Shown one piece after another: positions 33,571-42,266 of a stretch of DNA of 64,000 bases. This DNA comes from Granulosicoccus sp964390335 (lineage in GTDB: Bacteria > Pseudomonadota > Gammaproteobacteria > Granulosicoccales > Granulosicoccaceae), in assembly GCA_964390335.1 (NCBI GenBank), contig CAYMHU010000013.1:25354-89353 (forward strand). Direction: 5' to 3'. The notes below the pieces were generated by a model. It was given only the letters and a program-made list of their open reading frames with translations. It searched no databases and was not told where the DNA came from. Within the stretch, counting starts at the first letter, position 1; each line of letters starts with the position of its first letter. Made by a program: the position numbers and the translations under genes.

Positions 33571-35310
33571 ATGAAATACGTGAATTGGCGGTTGTGTAGC
33601 CTGTGGTTTACAGCAGGTGTTATGGGTTTGTTGGGCTCGCACGCCTCGCATGCGCAAACAGTCATCGAATCAGATTACATCTATATAGGCGTTGAAGCCG
33701 AAGATGCTGAATATAAAAACGAGCGCTGGGTATTGACCGAACCCGGTACGCCTACATTGGAAAATGATCCCGACGGTAATCATTCTGATCAAGCCAGTGG
33801 GTCCAAATACCTGGAATTGTTACCTGACATCCGTGTGACCCATGACGACCCCATGGGTCCACCCACTGCATATTGGGGACAAGCGGGTACCGGTCCCGAT
33901 GCAGATTATGTTGTTAACTTCCCTGAAGCCGGGCGCTACTACGTGCATGCTCGCGCGTATTCAACCGGAACAGAAGATAACGGCATTCACTTTGGTATCA
34001 ATGGCACCTGGCCGGTATCAAGTAGAAAGATGCAGTTCTGTAGTGCCGGTAAACGTGCATGGTGGTGGTCCAGTGCTCAGCGTGATGCTGGTGGTAATGG
34101 CGCTTGCGGTACAGAGAAAACAATCTGGCTTGACATTGAAGAGCCAGGCGAACACACCGTGTCAATCAGTGCTCGAGAGGATGGTTTTGAGCTTGATCGA
34201 TTTGTGCTGTTAAAAGATCTAAGCAATAACACGCGAATTTGTTCGCCGGTTAATGTGTATGGTGTGAATTGTCGGAACGGCAGTATTGGTAGTGCCGATG
34301 AAATTGTAGACATGCAAGTACGCTTACGCACCGAATTGCCAAACGCTGGTGATACAGAGCAGCCTGATCAATTGGAAGTCGAGCAGGGCAGTACGCTTAT
34401 TCTGAGTGCACAACTTGAAAACCTTGATGCGTTTGATACAGCCAATGATGTGGTGTTTACGTTAAGCCCCGTTGCAGGTGAATGGGAGGTTATCGACATG
34501 GATGATCGATGTACAGCTGTTGGAGATGAGTACGAATGTAGCTTGGATAACTTGCATCCCACTGCACCAGATGAATATGCCGCGTTTGTTTTTACATTAT
34601 CGCCTTTGGTTGCGGGTGAATTACGCATCGATGGATCGGTACTAGCAACTGAAGTTGAAGAGATCACGTCTAATAATGCGGCAGCAACTATCGTCAGCGT
34701 TCTACCATACGAAGAACCCACTACCGATTTGAAATTGGATTTACTGGTTTCGCACGAATTAAAACGACCAGGTGAAGCCATCGTGTTTGATTTGCTGGTT
34801 AAAAATCTAGGTGAGATCGATGCGCAAGCGGTAGAAGCAAGAATCGATTTTCCAGCTGGTATGAAGATCAATGAAAGTGAATTACCGGTGCAATGTCTGT
34901 CTGCCGATGTCTTGATTTGCAGTGTTGATGACTTATCGGCAGGTGCTGAATTAGCCATCCCTGTAGAGGTTGAGGCCGAAACCGCTGGAGTCTATATTGT
35001 ACCGGCCAGCGTTATTGCGGACAACGACAACAATTCAGCAAATAATCTGGATTCAAATGCTGTGGTGATTGCCGAGCCTGAAATGGAAACTGATGTTACT
35101 GGCGGTACAGATGCTGGAAATTCAGACGCTGGCCAAGCCGACGGCGGCAATACATCTGCGGGTACCACGGGTGGTGCGAGTGACGCTGGGGATTTATCAG
35201 ATACAGGTTCAATCGCAGCTTGGTGTTTGCTGGCGCTTATGCTCGTAGGATTAACCCGCCTGTATGGGTGGCATCAACGACAGCGTATCGTTGTCCGCCA
35301 ACAAGGTTGA
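33571..35310 (+). CDS. Secreted/anchored carbohydrate-binding-like protein with CARDB/DUF11-type repeats
   Basis: 579 residues. The signal peptide (LWFTAGVMGLLGSHASHAQ) is followed by a beta-rich domain (~30-220) that starts YIGVEAEDAEY and has paired Cys and EDGFELDRFVLLKD, like carbohydrate-binding or GH115 C-terminal modules of marine gammaproteobacteria. Two Ig-like DUF11/CARDB repeats follow (~255-375 and ~385-500), each with a CxxxxDxxxCS-like pair. Next come a Gly/Ser/Thr/Asp linker, one hydrophobic helix (IAAWCLLALMLVGL) and a basic tail, resembling a C-terminal sorting signal. Surface polysaccharide binding is likely. The last 60 bases overlap the converging MoaD-like gene. Confidence 0.78.
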   Translation: MKYVNWRLCSLWFTAGVMGLLGSHASHAQTVIESDYIYIGVEAEDAEYKNERWVLTEPGTPTLENDPDGNHSDQASGSKYLELLPDIRVTHDDPMGPPTAYWGQAGTGPDADYVVNFPEAGRYYVHARAYSTGTEDNGIHFGINGTWPVSSRKMQFCSAGKRAWWWSSAQRDAGGNGACGTEKTIWLDIEEPGEHTVSISAREDGFELDRFVLLKDLSNNTRICSPVNVYGVNCRNGSIGSADEIVDMQVRLRTELPNAGDTEQPDQLEVEQGSTLILSAQLENLDAFDTANDVVFTLSPVAGEWEVIDMDDRCTAVGDEYECSLDNLHPTAPDEYAAFVFTLSPLVAGELRIDGSVLATEVEEITSNNAAATIVSVLPYEEPTTDLKLDLLVSHELKRPGEAIVFDLLVKNLGEIDAQAVEARIDFPAGMKINESELPVQCLSADVLICSVDDLSAGAELAIPVEVEAETAGVYIVPASVIADNDNNSANNLDSNAVVIAEPEMETDVTGGTDAGNSDAGQADGGNTSAGTTGGASDAGDLSDTGSIAAWCLLALMLVGLTRLYGWHQRQRIVVRQQG

Positions 35311-35514
35311 TTGGTAATCTGGTCGAGCGACCATTGCATCATTTAGGATAATCATCAATGGTTGTTCATCCGGTATCCCGAGGGTAAGCAACAACTGTTG
35401 CACGCTGCAGGCCGCGTCGCACTGTATCGCTGCATTATTGGCTGATGCGGTTTCCGGCAAGTACTGAACCATTGCGCCACCGGCTTTGATGTTAACCGTG
35501 ATTACATTGCTCAT
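35251..35514 (-). CDS. MoaD/ThiS-like ubiquitin-fold protein, AOR-linked
   Basis: 87 residues with the beta-grasp pattern; the core is CSVQQLLLTLGIPDEQPLMIILNDAM and the end DTLSLMPPIQAG. MoaD donates sulfur to molybdopterin through a thiocarboxylated C-terminal Gly-Gly. Here the tail is Ala-Gly. It sits 66 bases downstream of the aldehyde oxidoreductase gene on the same strand, as in aor operons where a MoaD-like AorD helps make the tungsten cofactor. It converges on and overlaps the secreted protein gene by 60 bases. Confidence 0.78.
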   Translation of the reverse strand: MSNVITVNIKAGGAMVQYLPETASANNAAIQCDAACSVQQLLLTLGIPDEQPLMIILNDAMVARPDYQSTLLADNDTLSLMPPIQAG

Positions 35515-35580
35515 TGTGATTGTTCGCCAATGTGTATGCGCAGTTTACTCAGCATGAACTCAGTATGACTCAGCGTGTAG

Positions 35581-37431
35581 TCAGGCCGACTGTACGCGAT
35601 CATTCGATTGGTCAAGACCCAGTCTTGCCAAAGTTTGTTGCTGTGGCACACCGTTATCATCCCAACCACGCAACGCATAGTACTCGGGTAGCATGATGTT
35701 CAACTCTGCTACGCGACCTTTCGCAATACCCGCGGGTGCCGGTACATCCAGCAAACGAGGAGGCAAGGTATCGTCAGCCTTGGTCAAACCCGCCTGTAAG
35801 TTAAACAGCCGTTCTAAATTCCAGATGCGCTCACCCGTTTCCAGTAAACGCTCGTTAGTCCAATTGCTGCCGCAAGCCACGCTGACTTGTTGTTGGAACT
35901 CGTTGGTATCCCACGCTGCAGTGGTGAACAAGCACAAACCCGTTGAATCAATCATGGCTATTTTGTCTTGCGATGACTTGCACGGCTCAGCTTTACCTTG
36001 GCCTGTTTGATCATCCATGTCGGCTGAGAAGGTGTCGTGCCGCAGGTGACAGGCGCCGCGATTGCTGGTGGCATACCCAAGCCCCATGCCTTGTAATGCA
36101 CGCGAGTCGTAGCCTGCAAACTCTTGCCCTTTAACAGCCATGGACAATTCCGGATGACCGTAGCGCTCACACATGCGCTTTGAACCGAGGCCTAGCATTT
36201 GTCCAAAGCCTTCATGCTTACCGGTTTTCTCGGCCATTACGGTAAGCGCTTCGGCATTACCGAAATTCAGTGCAATGCCATCGGTATCGTTTGTTGTTAT
36301 GACTCCCTTTTCAAACAGTTCCATGGCAGCTGCCAGCGTTACGCCGAATGAGATGGGGTCCATGCCATGTTCATTCATCATGTAACCAGCAAAGGTTAAT
36401 GCGTCTATATCGTCGATACCCAGCACCGGACCAAACGCGAACGCGGTTTCGTATTCGAGACCACCAGACGCATGCCAGTATTGCTGGCGCTCTTTAATAG
36501 AGAAATGATTTTTATCAATGTGCGCTATACGACCGCAGCCGATGGTGCAACCGAAACACGCTTTGTTGGTGATTAAGTTGGTGTGATTATTTTCGTTGGG
36601 AGTGCTCATTGCTGCAGGATTGAGCTTTGATGTACCTTCGAACGTGACATCCTGAAAGTTTCGTGTGGGTAATCCACCGAAGGCATTCATGGTATCTATC
36701 ATGGCGTTGGTGCCATAAACCGTTAGGTCTTTACGTCCTGCGCTGTCTTCTAACAATTGGTGTGTCGATTTAACCACCTGCATAAACGCGGATGCATCAT
36801 TAACGGGGACACCAACTGTACCGCGCGCGGCTACGGCTTTTAAATTCTTGGACCCCATGACGGCGCCGACACCGGAGCGTCCAGCTGCGCGGTGTAAATC
36901 GTTAACGATGCATGCATATCGAACGCCTTGCTCGCCAGCAACACCAATGGATGCCACTTTGATTTGTGGGTCACCGTGTTTTTCTTTTATGGTTTCTTCC
37001 GTGTGCCAAACTGTGGTTCCCCAATATTCGCTTGCATCACAAATTTGAACCTTGTCGTCTTGAATCATCAAGTACACAGGAGAGCTTGCTTTGCCTTCTA
37101 CAATCAGTAAATCGTAGCCGGAAAATTTCAGTTCCGCGCCAAACTTACCACCGGAGTTTGAAGCGGCAATGGCATTAGTTAGCGGGCCTTTAGTGACTGC
37201 TGCGTAACGGCCACTGGTTGAACACATGGTGCCGGTTAGCGGGCCAGTTGCAAATATGAGCATGTTCTGAGGCGACATAGCATCGGCTGCCGGATCCATG
37301 CCTTCCATGAGGTATTTGGTGCCTAAGCCTCTACCACCGAGATAGTCGTTCGCCCACTGCATATTCAGGGGCTCAATTTTTATCTCTCTGCTGGTCAGGT
37401 TGACGCGTAAAACTTTTTTATGCCAGGTCAT
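35581..37431 (-). CDS. aor: Tungsten-dependent aldehyde:ferredoxin oxidoreductase
   Basis: 616-residue AOR-family enzyme; oxidises aldehydes to acids using a tungsto-bispterin and one [4Fe-4S] cluster. The N-terminal pterin domain shows YLGGRGLGTKYL, GPLTGT and SGGKFGAELKFSGYD. Cluster cysteines are in ACFGCTIGCGR (~290) and DSTGLCLF (~495). Its ATG overlaps the ferredoxin stop as ATGA. With the ferredoxin and MoaD-like genes it forms an AorA-B-D-like set; the flavin subunit AorC is not present here. Substrate range cannot be read from sequence. Confidence 0.9.
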   Translation of the reverse strand: MTWHKKVLRVNLTSREIKIEPLNMQWANDYLGGRGLGTKYLMEGMDPAADAMSPQNMLIFATGPLTGTMCSTSGRYAAVTKGPLTNAIAASNSGGKFGAELKFSGYDLLIVEGKASSPVYLMIQDDKVQICDASEYWGTTVWHTEETIKEKHGDPQIKVASIGVAGEQGVRYACIVNDLHRAAGRSGVGAVMGSKNLKAVAARGTVGVPVNDASAFMQVVKSTHQLLEDSAGRKDLTVYGTNAMIDTMNAFGGLPTRNFQDVTFEGTSKLNPAAMSTPNENNHTNLITNKACFGCTIGCGRIAHIDKNHFSIKERQQYWHASGGLEYETAFAFGPVLGIDDIDALTFAGYMMNEHGMDPISFGVTLAAAMELFEKGVITTNDTDGIALNFGNAEALTVMAEKTGKHEGFGQMLGLGSKRMCERYGHPELSMAVKGQEFAGYDSRALQGMGLGYATSNRGACHLRHDTFSADMDDQTGQGKAEPCKSSQDKIAMIDSTGLCLFTTAAWDTNEFQQQVSVACGSNWTNERLLETGERIWNLERLFNLQAGLTKADDTLPPRLLDVPAPAGIAKGRVAELNIMLPEYYALRGWDDNGVPQQQTLARLGLDQSNDRVQSA

Positions 37432-37844
37432 GATGCCACTCCGTACGTGATAGCACCGGTTGGGCAGGCTTCAGCGCACTTTGGGTCGCCGTCGCACAAA
37501 TTGCATTTGGTGACCTTACCTGATCGAGTATTGAAATTGATGGTGCCATAAGGACACGCGATGGTGCAGACCTTACAGCCAACGCATAAGCTCTCATCGA
37601 CCACTTTGGTTCCAAGCCCGGCGTTCACACTGATGGCGTCGGTAGGGCAAGCATGCAAACACCAGGCTTCTTCGCATTGTGTACACGTGTATGGAATATT
37701 GCGCTTGCCGTGTTCGAACTCGAAAACTTTTATGCGAGAGAATGCCGGTGCAAAAAGGCCTTCGTGTTCTAACGAACACGCCATCTCGCACTGCAGGCAA
37801 CTGGTGCAACGATCGGCGTCGAGTAGGAGTGATTTAATGCTCAC
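37428..37844 (-). CDS. 4Fe-4S ferredoxin subunit (AorA/HycB-like)
   Basis: 138-residue electron-transfer protein with four cysteine clusters: CTSCLQCEMACS (~14-25), CTQCEEAWCLHACP, CVGCKVCTIACP and CNLCDGDPKCAEACP. This is the four-[4Fe-4S] arrangement of HycB/DmsB-type subunits. It starts at GTG and overlaps aor by 4 bases, so the pair is translationally coupled. It is the likely electron acceptor of the aldehyde oxidoreductase. Confidence 0.88.
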   Translation of the reverse strand: MSIKSLLLDADRCTSCLQCEMACSLEHEGLFAPAFSRIKVFEFEHGKRNIPYTCTQCEEAWCLHACPTDAISVNAGLGTKVVDESLCVGCKVCTIACPYGTINFNTRSGKVTKCNLCDGDPKCAEACPTGAITYGVAS

Positions 37845-37937
37845 AGTGTTAGTTCCGTGACGGGTTAATCGTTAGAGACTAGCATTTATTAGCATGGACT
37901 AAAACTGGTAGTTCGTATTAAAGGTGAACTTGGACAA

Positions 37938-38378
37938 CTAAGATGCGGGTGTGTGTTTGCTTACTGTGCAAGCCCGAGTCCGAATCGGGGATAAGCGCAG
38001 TCGATAAGCGTCTTCAATGTTGCAATAGTATCGGCCCAAAGTACGTATTTTGCGAAAACCGACTGCGGCATAAAAAAGCTGTGCGGTACGATTGCTGGCT
38101 CTGACTTCCAAGGTCATATCCGTCAAACCAGCGGTTTGCGCGGCTTGCAATTGCCAGTTCAATAAAGTGTGTCCGATACCACGGTTTCGCCAGTTTTTCT
38201 CAACTGCCAGTAGGACTAAGTGCCCGCGTACATCGCCAATGCTGGCAACCGAGAAACCAATAACTTGATCATCGCACTCGGCCACATACGTATTGGTGGT
38301 GGCGAGCTTCATATAGCGATGCAAACGGCGCGGCGTCCATGTCCACGGTAAGCCTTGCTCAATTTCTCTTTTGCACAA
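37938..38378 (-). CDS. rimI: GNAT acetyltransferase, RimI-like
   Basis: GNAT-fold N-acetyltransferase; RimI acetylates the N-terminal alanine of ribosomal protein S18. The acetyl-CoA loop is WRNRGIGHTLL and the C-terminal signature EVRASNRTAQLFYAAVGFRKIRTLGRYY. The listed start is TTG 38378 (146 aa). Frame upstream of it encodes SITIRLANSSDATAIASL, which looks like the true first strand and helix but has no ATG, GTG or TTG. A CTG at 38438, overlapping the previous stop as CTGA, would give a full-length protein. It lies directly downstream of a DUF937 gene. Confidence 0.82.
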   Translation of the reverse strand: MCKREIEQGLPWTWTPRRLHRYMKLATTNTYVAECDDQVIGFSVASIGDVRGHLVLLAVEKNWRNRGIGHTLLNWQLQAAQTAGLTDMTLEVRASNRTAQLFYAAVGFRKIRTLGRYYCNIEDAYRLRLSPIRTRACTVSKHTPAS

Positions 38379-38434
38379 TGACGCAATTGCAGTTGCGTCG
38401 CTGCTGTTGGCAAGCCTGATTGTGATGCTCTGGT

Positions 38435-38974
38435 TCAGCGCAGAAGACTCTTGGCAGCCATACCCAGCACATCATCCCAGATTGAGCCATCCCGATCGCT
38501 ATCGAGCAACATGCCCAAGAGCCCACCAGACTTAGTACGGTTAACTTGAGATCCTCCGCCGAGTACCTTTTTACTGAGTGCACCCATAACGAGTGACGCA
38601 ACTACCGGCAGCATTTTTTTAAGAATGGCACTGCTGATACCGGATTGCTTGGATACGCGATTGGCGACCTCGCGACTGACTTCCTTGGTTCCGAACACGT
38701 GGCCAAGAATGCCGTTACCGTCTTCGGTTGTTTCCGGCTTACTCAATGTGCTTGGTTCATCCATGTATTGCTTATGCTCACCGGTGCGTAACGCCTCCAG
38801 TAAATCATCAAGGCCTTGCTCTTGACTGGTGTTTTTTTCGATACCGCGAGACAGAGCGGGAATAAGTCCTTCTACTGCATTTCGGGTTTGCGTTTGATCC
38901 AAGCCAAATTTCTTCGAAATTTCATCCAGAGCAGGCTGGTTTTCTTTTGATAAAATTAAATCGAGAATGTTCAT
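38435..38974 (-). CDS. DUF937-family protein
   Basis: 179-residue soluble protein. The N-terminal helix bundle is LILSKENQPALDEISKKFGLDQTQTRNAVEGLIPALSRGIEKN. A second repeat follows (ILGHVFGTKEVSREVANRVSKQSGISSAILKKMLPVVASLVMGALSKK), and a Gly-rich aspartate-containing tail LLDSDRDGSIWDDVLG. DUF937 proteins are widespread in proteobacteria with no agreed function. The stop overlaps the upstream frame of the acetyltransferase gene. Confidence 0.8.
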   Translation of the reverse strand: MNILDLILSKENQPALDEISKKFGLDQTQTRNAVEGLIPALSRGIEKNTSQEQGLDDLLEALRTGEHKQYMDEPSTLSKPETTEDGNGILGHVFGTKEVSREVANRVSKQSGISSAILKKMLPVVASLVMGALSKKVLGGGSQVNRTKSGGLLGMLLDSDRDGSIWDDVLGMAAKSLLR

Positions 38975-39020
38975 TCAATATTCCTTGATTGCGTCTGTTG
39001 TTAGACGCGGGTATTGGCCG

Positions 39021-39494
39021 TTAAGCCGGAGACTGGTCGTCCAAAATAAATGCTTCCCAATCCTCGAGAACTTCCCGAAAATGTTTCAAAGCGGTTTTGT
39101 ACTGCTTGGGTTCAGCGGCAGAGTTTGTGCTGCTTGATGTTGTTTGCTTTTCGCTTGTTTCGACTTTGTTGGCAACGTTTTTGTTCTCGTCACTATTCTC
39201 ACTATCGTTGTTTACAGTGTTGTCATCGCCTTCGTCATCAGCAACGTCATCTATGATGCATTCAATGGTGACGCCTTCGGCCGTCATGACAACAGAATGC
39301 GCGTTACCAACAAATTCGCGCGAGTCGGCGTAGTTGTCCTCGATGGCAGTCAGATCTTCCATAAGATCGTGACAAATGTGGTCGCTGCCCTGGACATCAG
39401 TTTCCAGGAACGCCATGAGAATTTTTTCACTGCTGGGGCCACGAGCTCGTGGTGCACCATTGGAATCAAAAAACAGGTTTAAATTTCTAGCCAT
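39021..39494 (-). CDS. Conserved acidic protein, possibly UPF0231/YacL-like
   Basis: 157 residues from ATG 39494; a longer in-frame ORF upstream lacks a ribosome site and conserved sequence. The N-terminal half (FFDSNGAPRARGPSSEKILMAFLETDVQ ... FVGNAHSVVMTAEGVTIECI) and the C-terminal LKHFREVLEDWEAFI resemble the YacL pattern. They are separated by a long Asp/Glu/Asn/Ser low-complexity insert (~95-130). The family assignment is tentative. It is on the same strand as the DUF937 gene with a 46-base gap. Confidence 0.6.
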   Translation of the reverse strand: MARNLNLFFDSNGAPRARGPSSEKILMAFLETDVQGSDHICHDLMEDLTAIEDNYADSREFVGNAHSVVMTAEGVTIECIIDDVADDEGDDNTVNNDSENSDENKNVANKVETSEKQTTSSSTNSAAEPKQYKTALKHFREVLEDWEAFILDDQSPA

Positions 39495-39810
39495 GTTAAA
39501 ACGAAGCGGTCTTGCGCTTAAACTTATGCCTATCCTACTGAATTGGCTGAAAATTACCAGTCTAATGTTGTTAAAAATCGCATGCGGACACTTGATTTGC
39601 AGTTTTGTACCGCGCCGGACACAATGCAACACTGTAAAAATCATGCAGATACGATCAGCATTGGTTAAAAATATTACAACCATGCGACTGAGAGCCTTAG
39701 CTCCAGCGTCTGAGAAGGGCTGACGATGCGATTTCGCATCGGTACACATACGGATTCAAAATCGACTGCCGGTATAATGGTCCCATGCAATCCCACGATC
39801 TAAGACCCCC
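39495..39810. promoter_or_regulatory. Promoter region of the two-component system
   Basis: 316-bp divergent region. CGATGCGA-TT-TCGCATCG (39724-39741) is a perfect 8-bp inverted repeat with a 2-base centre. A perfect -10 hexamer TATAAT lies at 39773-39778, 33 bases before the response-regulator ATG, with only a weak -35. The palindrome, about 32 bases upstream of the -10, is well placed for an activator, perhaps autoregulation. Confidence 0.5.
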
Positions 39811-40476
39811 ATGCGCTTGTTATTGATTGAGGATGATGCCGAACTCGTCGCTTATATGCGCAGCGATCTTGCCAAGGCGGGTTTCGCGGTGGACGTAGCC
39901 GATAATGGTATTGATGGTGAATTCCTCGGCGATACAGAACCTTACGATGCGGTTGTGCTTGATTTGGGTTTGCCGCAAAAACCCGGCTTGGAAATTCTGC
40001 ATGCCTGGCGTAAGCGTGGTAACCGCGTGCCTGTCATCGTGTTAACAGCGCGCGACGCTTGGTATGAACGCGTGGATGGGTTTAAGGCGGGCGCTGACGA
40101 TTATCTTGGTAAACCATTCCATATTGAAGAGTTGATCGCACGGATTCGCGCACTTATTTATCGCCGCCATGGCAGTGCAACCAACAGTATCGAAACCAAA
40201 CAACTGAAACTCGACGAAGACAGCCAGGAAGTGGTTGTAGAGGGTGATGCAACTTATCAATTAACGGGCACCGAATTTCGTTTACTACGCTACATGATGC
40301 TGAACGCAGGTAAAGTTTTGTCGAAAACTCAGTTGTCGGAACATGTGTACGATCAGGACACTGAACGTGACAGTAATCTAATTGAAGTGTACGTTCGTCG
40401 CTTGCGCGAAAAAATCGGTGTTCAAATGATTTTAACCAAGCGTGGTCAAGGCTACGTGTTTAACGACCCGAGTTGA
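39811..40476 (+). CDS. OmpR-family response regulator (PhoP/QseB-like)
   Basis: 221 residues. The receiver domain has the acidic pocket EDD at 7-9, phospho-acceptor Asp51 (VVLDLGLP), the switch Thr in VLTARD and Lys in LGKPF (~101). The C-terminal OmpR winged helix shows LTGTEFRLLRYMMLNAGKVLS and VYVRRLREKIG with TKRGQGYVF. It overlaps its kinase by 3 bases. It belongs to the PhoP/QseB-like subgroup with short linkers; Mg2+ or stress sensing is possible but unproven. Confidence 0.9.
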   Translation: MRLLLIEDDAELVAYMRSDLAKAGFAVDVADNGIDGEFLGDTEPYDAVVLDLGLPQKPGLEILHAWRKRGNRVPVIVLTARDAWYERVDGFKAGADDYLGKPFHIEELIARIRALIYRRHGSATNSIETKQLKLDEDSQEVVVEGDATYQLTGTEFRLLRYMMLNAGKVLSKTQLSEHVYDQDTERDSNLIEVYVRRLREKIGVQMILTKRGQGYVFNDPS

Positions 40477-41801
40477 ATTCACTCGAACGCAGTTTGCAGA
40501 CGGGGCTGGTCGTCAGTTTGTTGTGTCTGATGCTTATATTCTGGTGGACCGGTACGCTTGCAAGTCGTTTGCTGACCAATAGCTTTGTGAACAGTCGGCT
40601 TCAAGCCGATGCCACTACCTTAGTGTCAGCTATTGAGTATCCTGAATTTGAATTGCGACAGCCGCGTTTAGCTGATCCGCGATTAAGTCCACGATACGAT
40701 CTGCCTACATCCAACAAGTACTATTTTATAAAGTTTGAATCCGGCACCGAGTTTAAATCGCGATCGGCATGGGATCTCAAAATTGACGTACCGAAACTCG
40801 CTCCAGCTCAAACGCTTAAAACACGTGCGCAAGGCACGCTTGGCGAACCACTGTTGTTCTGGTGGGGCGGTTTTGCCAAACAAGGTCATGCTTTCACTGT
40901 TGGCATCGCGGAAGACATCACGCCAATAGAAGAGCGTCTGTCCATATTTAAATGGTACTTCGCGGCCATTTCATTATTGTTATTGCTGGCGCTGTTGCTA
41001 GTGCAGCATTTGATCGTACGGCGTTCGGTACAGAAACTCGAAGCCATTCGCAACGATATGAATCGACTCGAGCACGGACAGGCAGTGTCCTTGTCAGAGG
41101 ATGTGCCCTCGGAAGTGCAACCGTTGGTGCGAGAATTTAATCGCTTGTTGTTGCGATTTGATCAACGGTTACGTCAATCTCGGAATTCGGTTGGCAATCT
41201 TGCGCACTCTTTAAAAGGCCCATTAAATTTACTGTTGCGCAATACGGACGGCTCAGATCTGAGCGAGCAGGAGCGGCAGGCCTCGGTCGAGCATAACGCC
41301 GAGCGTATCCGGCAACTCATCGAGAGTGAATTAAAACGTGCACGCTTAGCGGGGCGCGGTACGGCAGGACAGCTGTTTGATCTGGAGGCAGAACTAAGCT
41401 CCCTAACTGGTTTGTTGAAGCAGGAATACTCGGACAAAACCTTTGATGTACGTTGGGCAATAGATCCCGGAGTCGCATTAAATTATGACCGACAAGACAT
41501 GTTAGAGCTGGTCGGTAATCTATTGGATAACGCGGTGAAATGGTCAACATCTTTAGTGCAGGTAACCGTACGACATTCTGAAGGCGTCCGGTTTGATGTA
41601 GAGGACGATGGTCCTGGTTGTTCACCCGTTGAATTTAATCGGCTTATTGAACGTGGTGTGCGCTTGGATGAATCCGTAGCAGGTCATGGTTTGGGTTTGT
41701 CTATTGTTAAAGACATTGTTGATACGTACGATGGCACGCTGGAGTTTGGTCAATCAACCCGGCTAGGCGGGTTGCGCGTTAGTGTGTTTTTGCCAGACTA
41801 A
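40473..41801 (+). CDS. Sensor histidine kinase (PhoQ/QseC-like)
   Basis: 442 residues starting at a TTG that overlaps the regulator stop. Two membrane spans (about 10-30 and 160-180) flank a periplasmic sensor of ~130 residues. A HAMP linker follows, then the H-box His245 (NLAHSLKGPLNLL), N-box (LVGNLLDNAVKW), G1 DVEDDGPGC and G2 GHGLGLSIVKD. The H-box reads HSLKGP, as in PhoQ-type kinases. The periplasmic domain is not recognised, so the stimulus is unknown. Confidence 0.9.
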   Translation: MNSLERSLQTGLVVSLLCLMLIFWWTGTLASRLLTNSFVNSRLQADATTLVSAIEYPEFELRQPRLADPRLSPRYDLPTSNKYYFIKFESGTEFKSRSAWDLKIDVPKLAPAQTLKTRAQGTLGEPLLFWWGGFAKQGHAFTVGIAEDITPIEERLSIFKWYFAAISLLLLLALLLVQHLIVRRSVQKLEAIRNDMNRLEHGQAVSLSEDVPSEVQPLVREFNRLLLRFDQRLRQSRNSVGNLAHSLKGPLNLLLRNTDGSDLSEQERQASVEHNAERIRQLIESELKRARLAGRGTAGQLFDLEAELSSLTGLLKQEYSDKTFDVRWAIDPGVALNYDRQDMLELVGNLLDNAVKWSTSLVQVTVRHSEGVRFDVEDDGPGCSPVEFNRLIERGVRLDESVAGHGLGLSIVKDIVDTYDGTLEFGQSTRLGGLRVSVFLPD

Positions 41802-41816
41802 TTCAGTTGTGGTTTG

Positions 41817-42131
41817 TTACCCCAGATCAATCTTCGGATCTTTCTCGTTACGTCGGTACAGCACCACTATGCCGCCTATTTGTTGCACGAGTTGCGATTT
41901 TGTTTTTGTACAAAGCGCGTTAAATAACGACTCACGTGCTTCGCGGTCTTCCGCGGCCACTTTTACTTTTACCAATTCATGGTGATCTAATGCGATCTCC
42001 AGTTCTTTGATTACTGCATCGGTGAGTCCATGTTGGCCTAACCGGACCACTGGTTTCAGTGCGTGTGTGTGCGATTTCAGAAATTTAATTTGTTGTTTAC
42101 TGAGCGATTGAGTTGCAGCTTGTTTGGCCAT
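41817..42131 (-). CDS. yhbY: CRM-domain ribosome-assembly protein YhbY
   Basis: 104-residue RNA-binding protein with the single CRM fold: LSKQQIKFLKSHTHALKPVVRLGQHGLTDAV, then ELVKVKV and IGGIVVLYRR. It associates with pre-50S particles. ATG 42129-42131 was chosen because the longer frame is non-conserved. It diverges from rlmE, the arrangement found in E. coli and other gammaproteobacteria. It converges on the histidine kinase gene with a 15-base gap. Confidence 0.9.
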   Translation of the reverse strand: MAKQAATQSLSKQQIKFLKSHTHALKPVVRLGQHGLTDAVIKELEIALDHHELVKVKVAAEDREARESLFNALCTKTKSQLVQQIGGIVVLYRRNEKDPKIDLG

Positions 42132-42266
42132 TGACTTGTTTGAGTGCCCTGGTTGTTCTGTCGTTAGAAAACAGTTGTTTTTTGCACGCTTATGTTGGCA
42201 AGCGGGGGTATGAAGCCCTACACTTATAGGTCGCGCATGTAATAAGTGTAACCGCCGTAGCTGATT

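Noticed and set aside
34368..34958. 196-codon minus-strand ORF
   Set aside because: Antisense to the secreted modular protein; Ser/Thr-rich shadow translation with no start signal.
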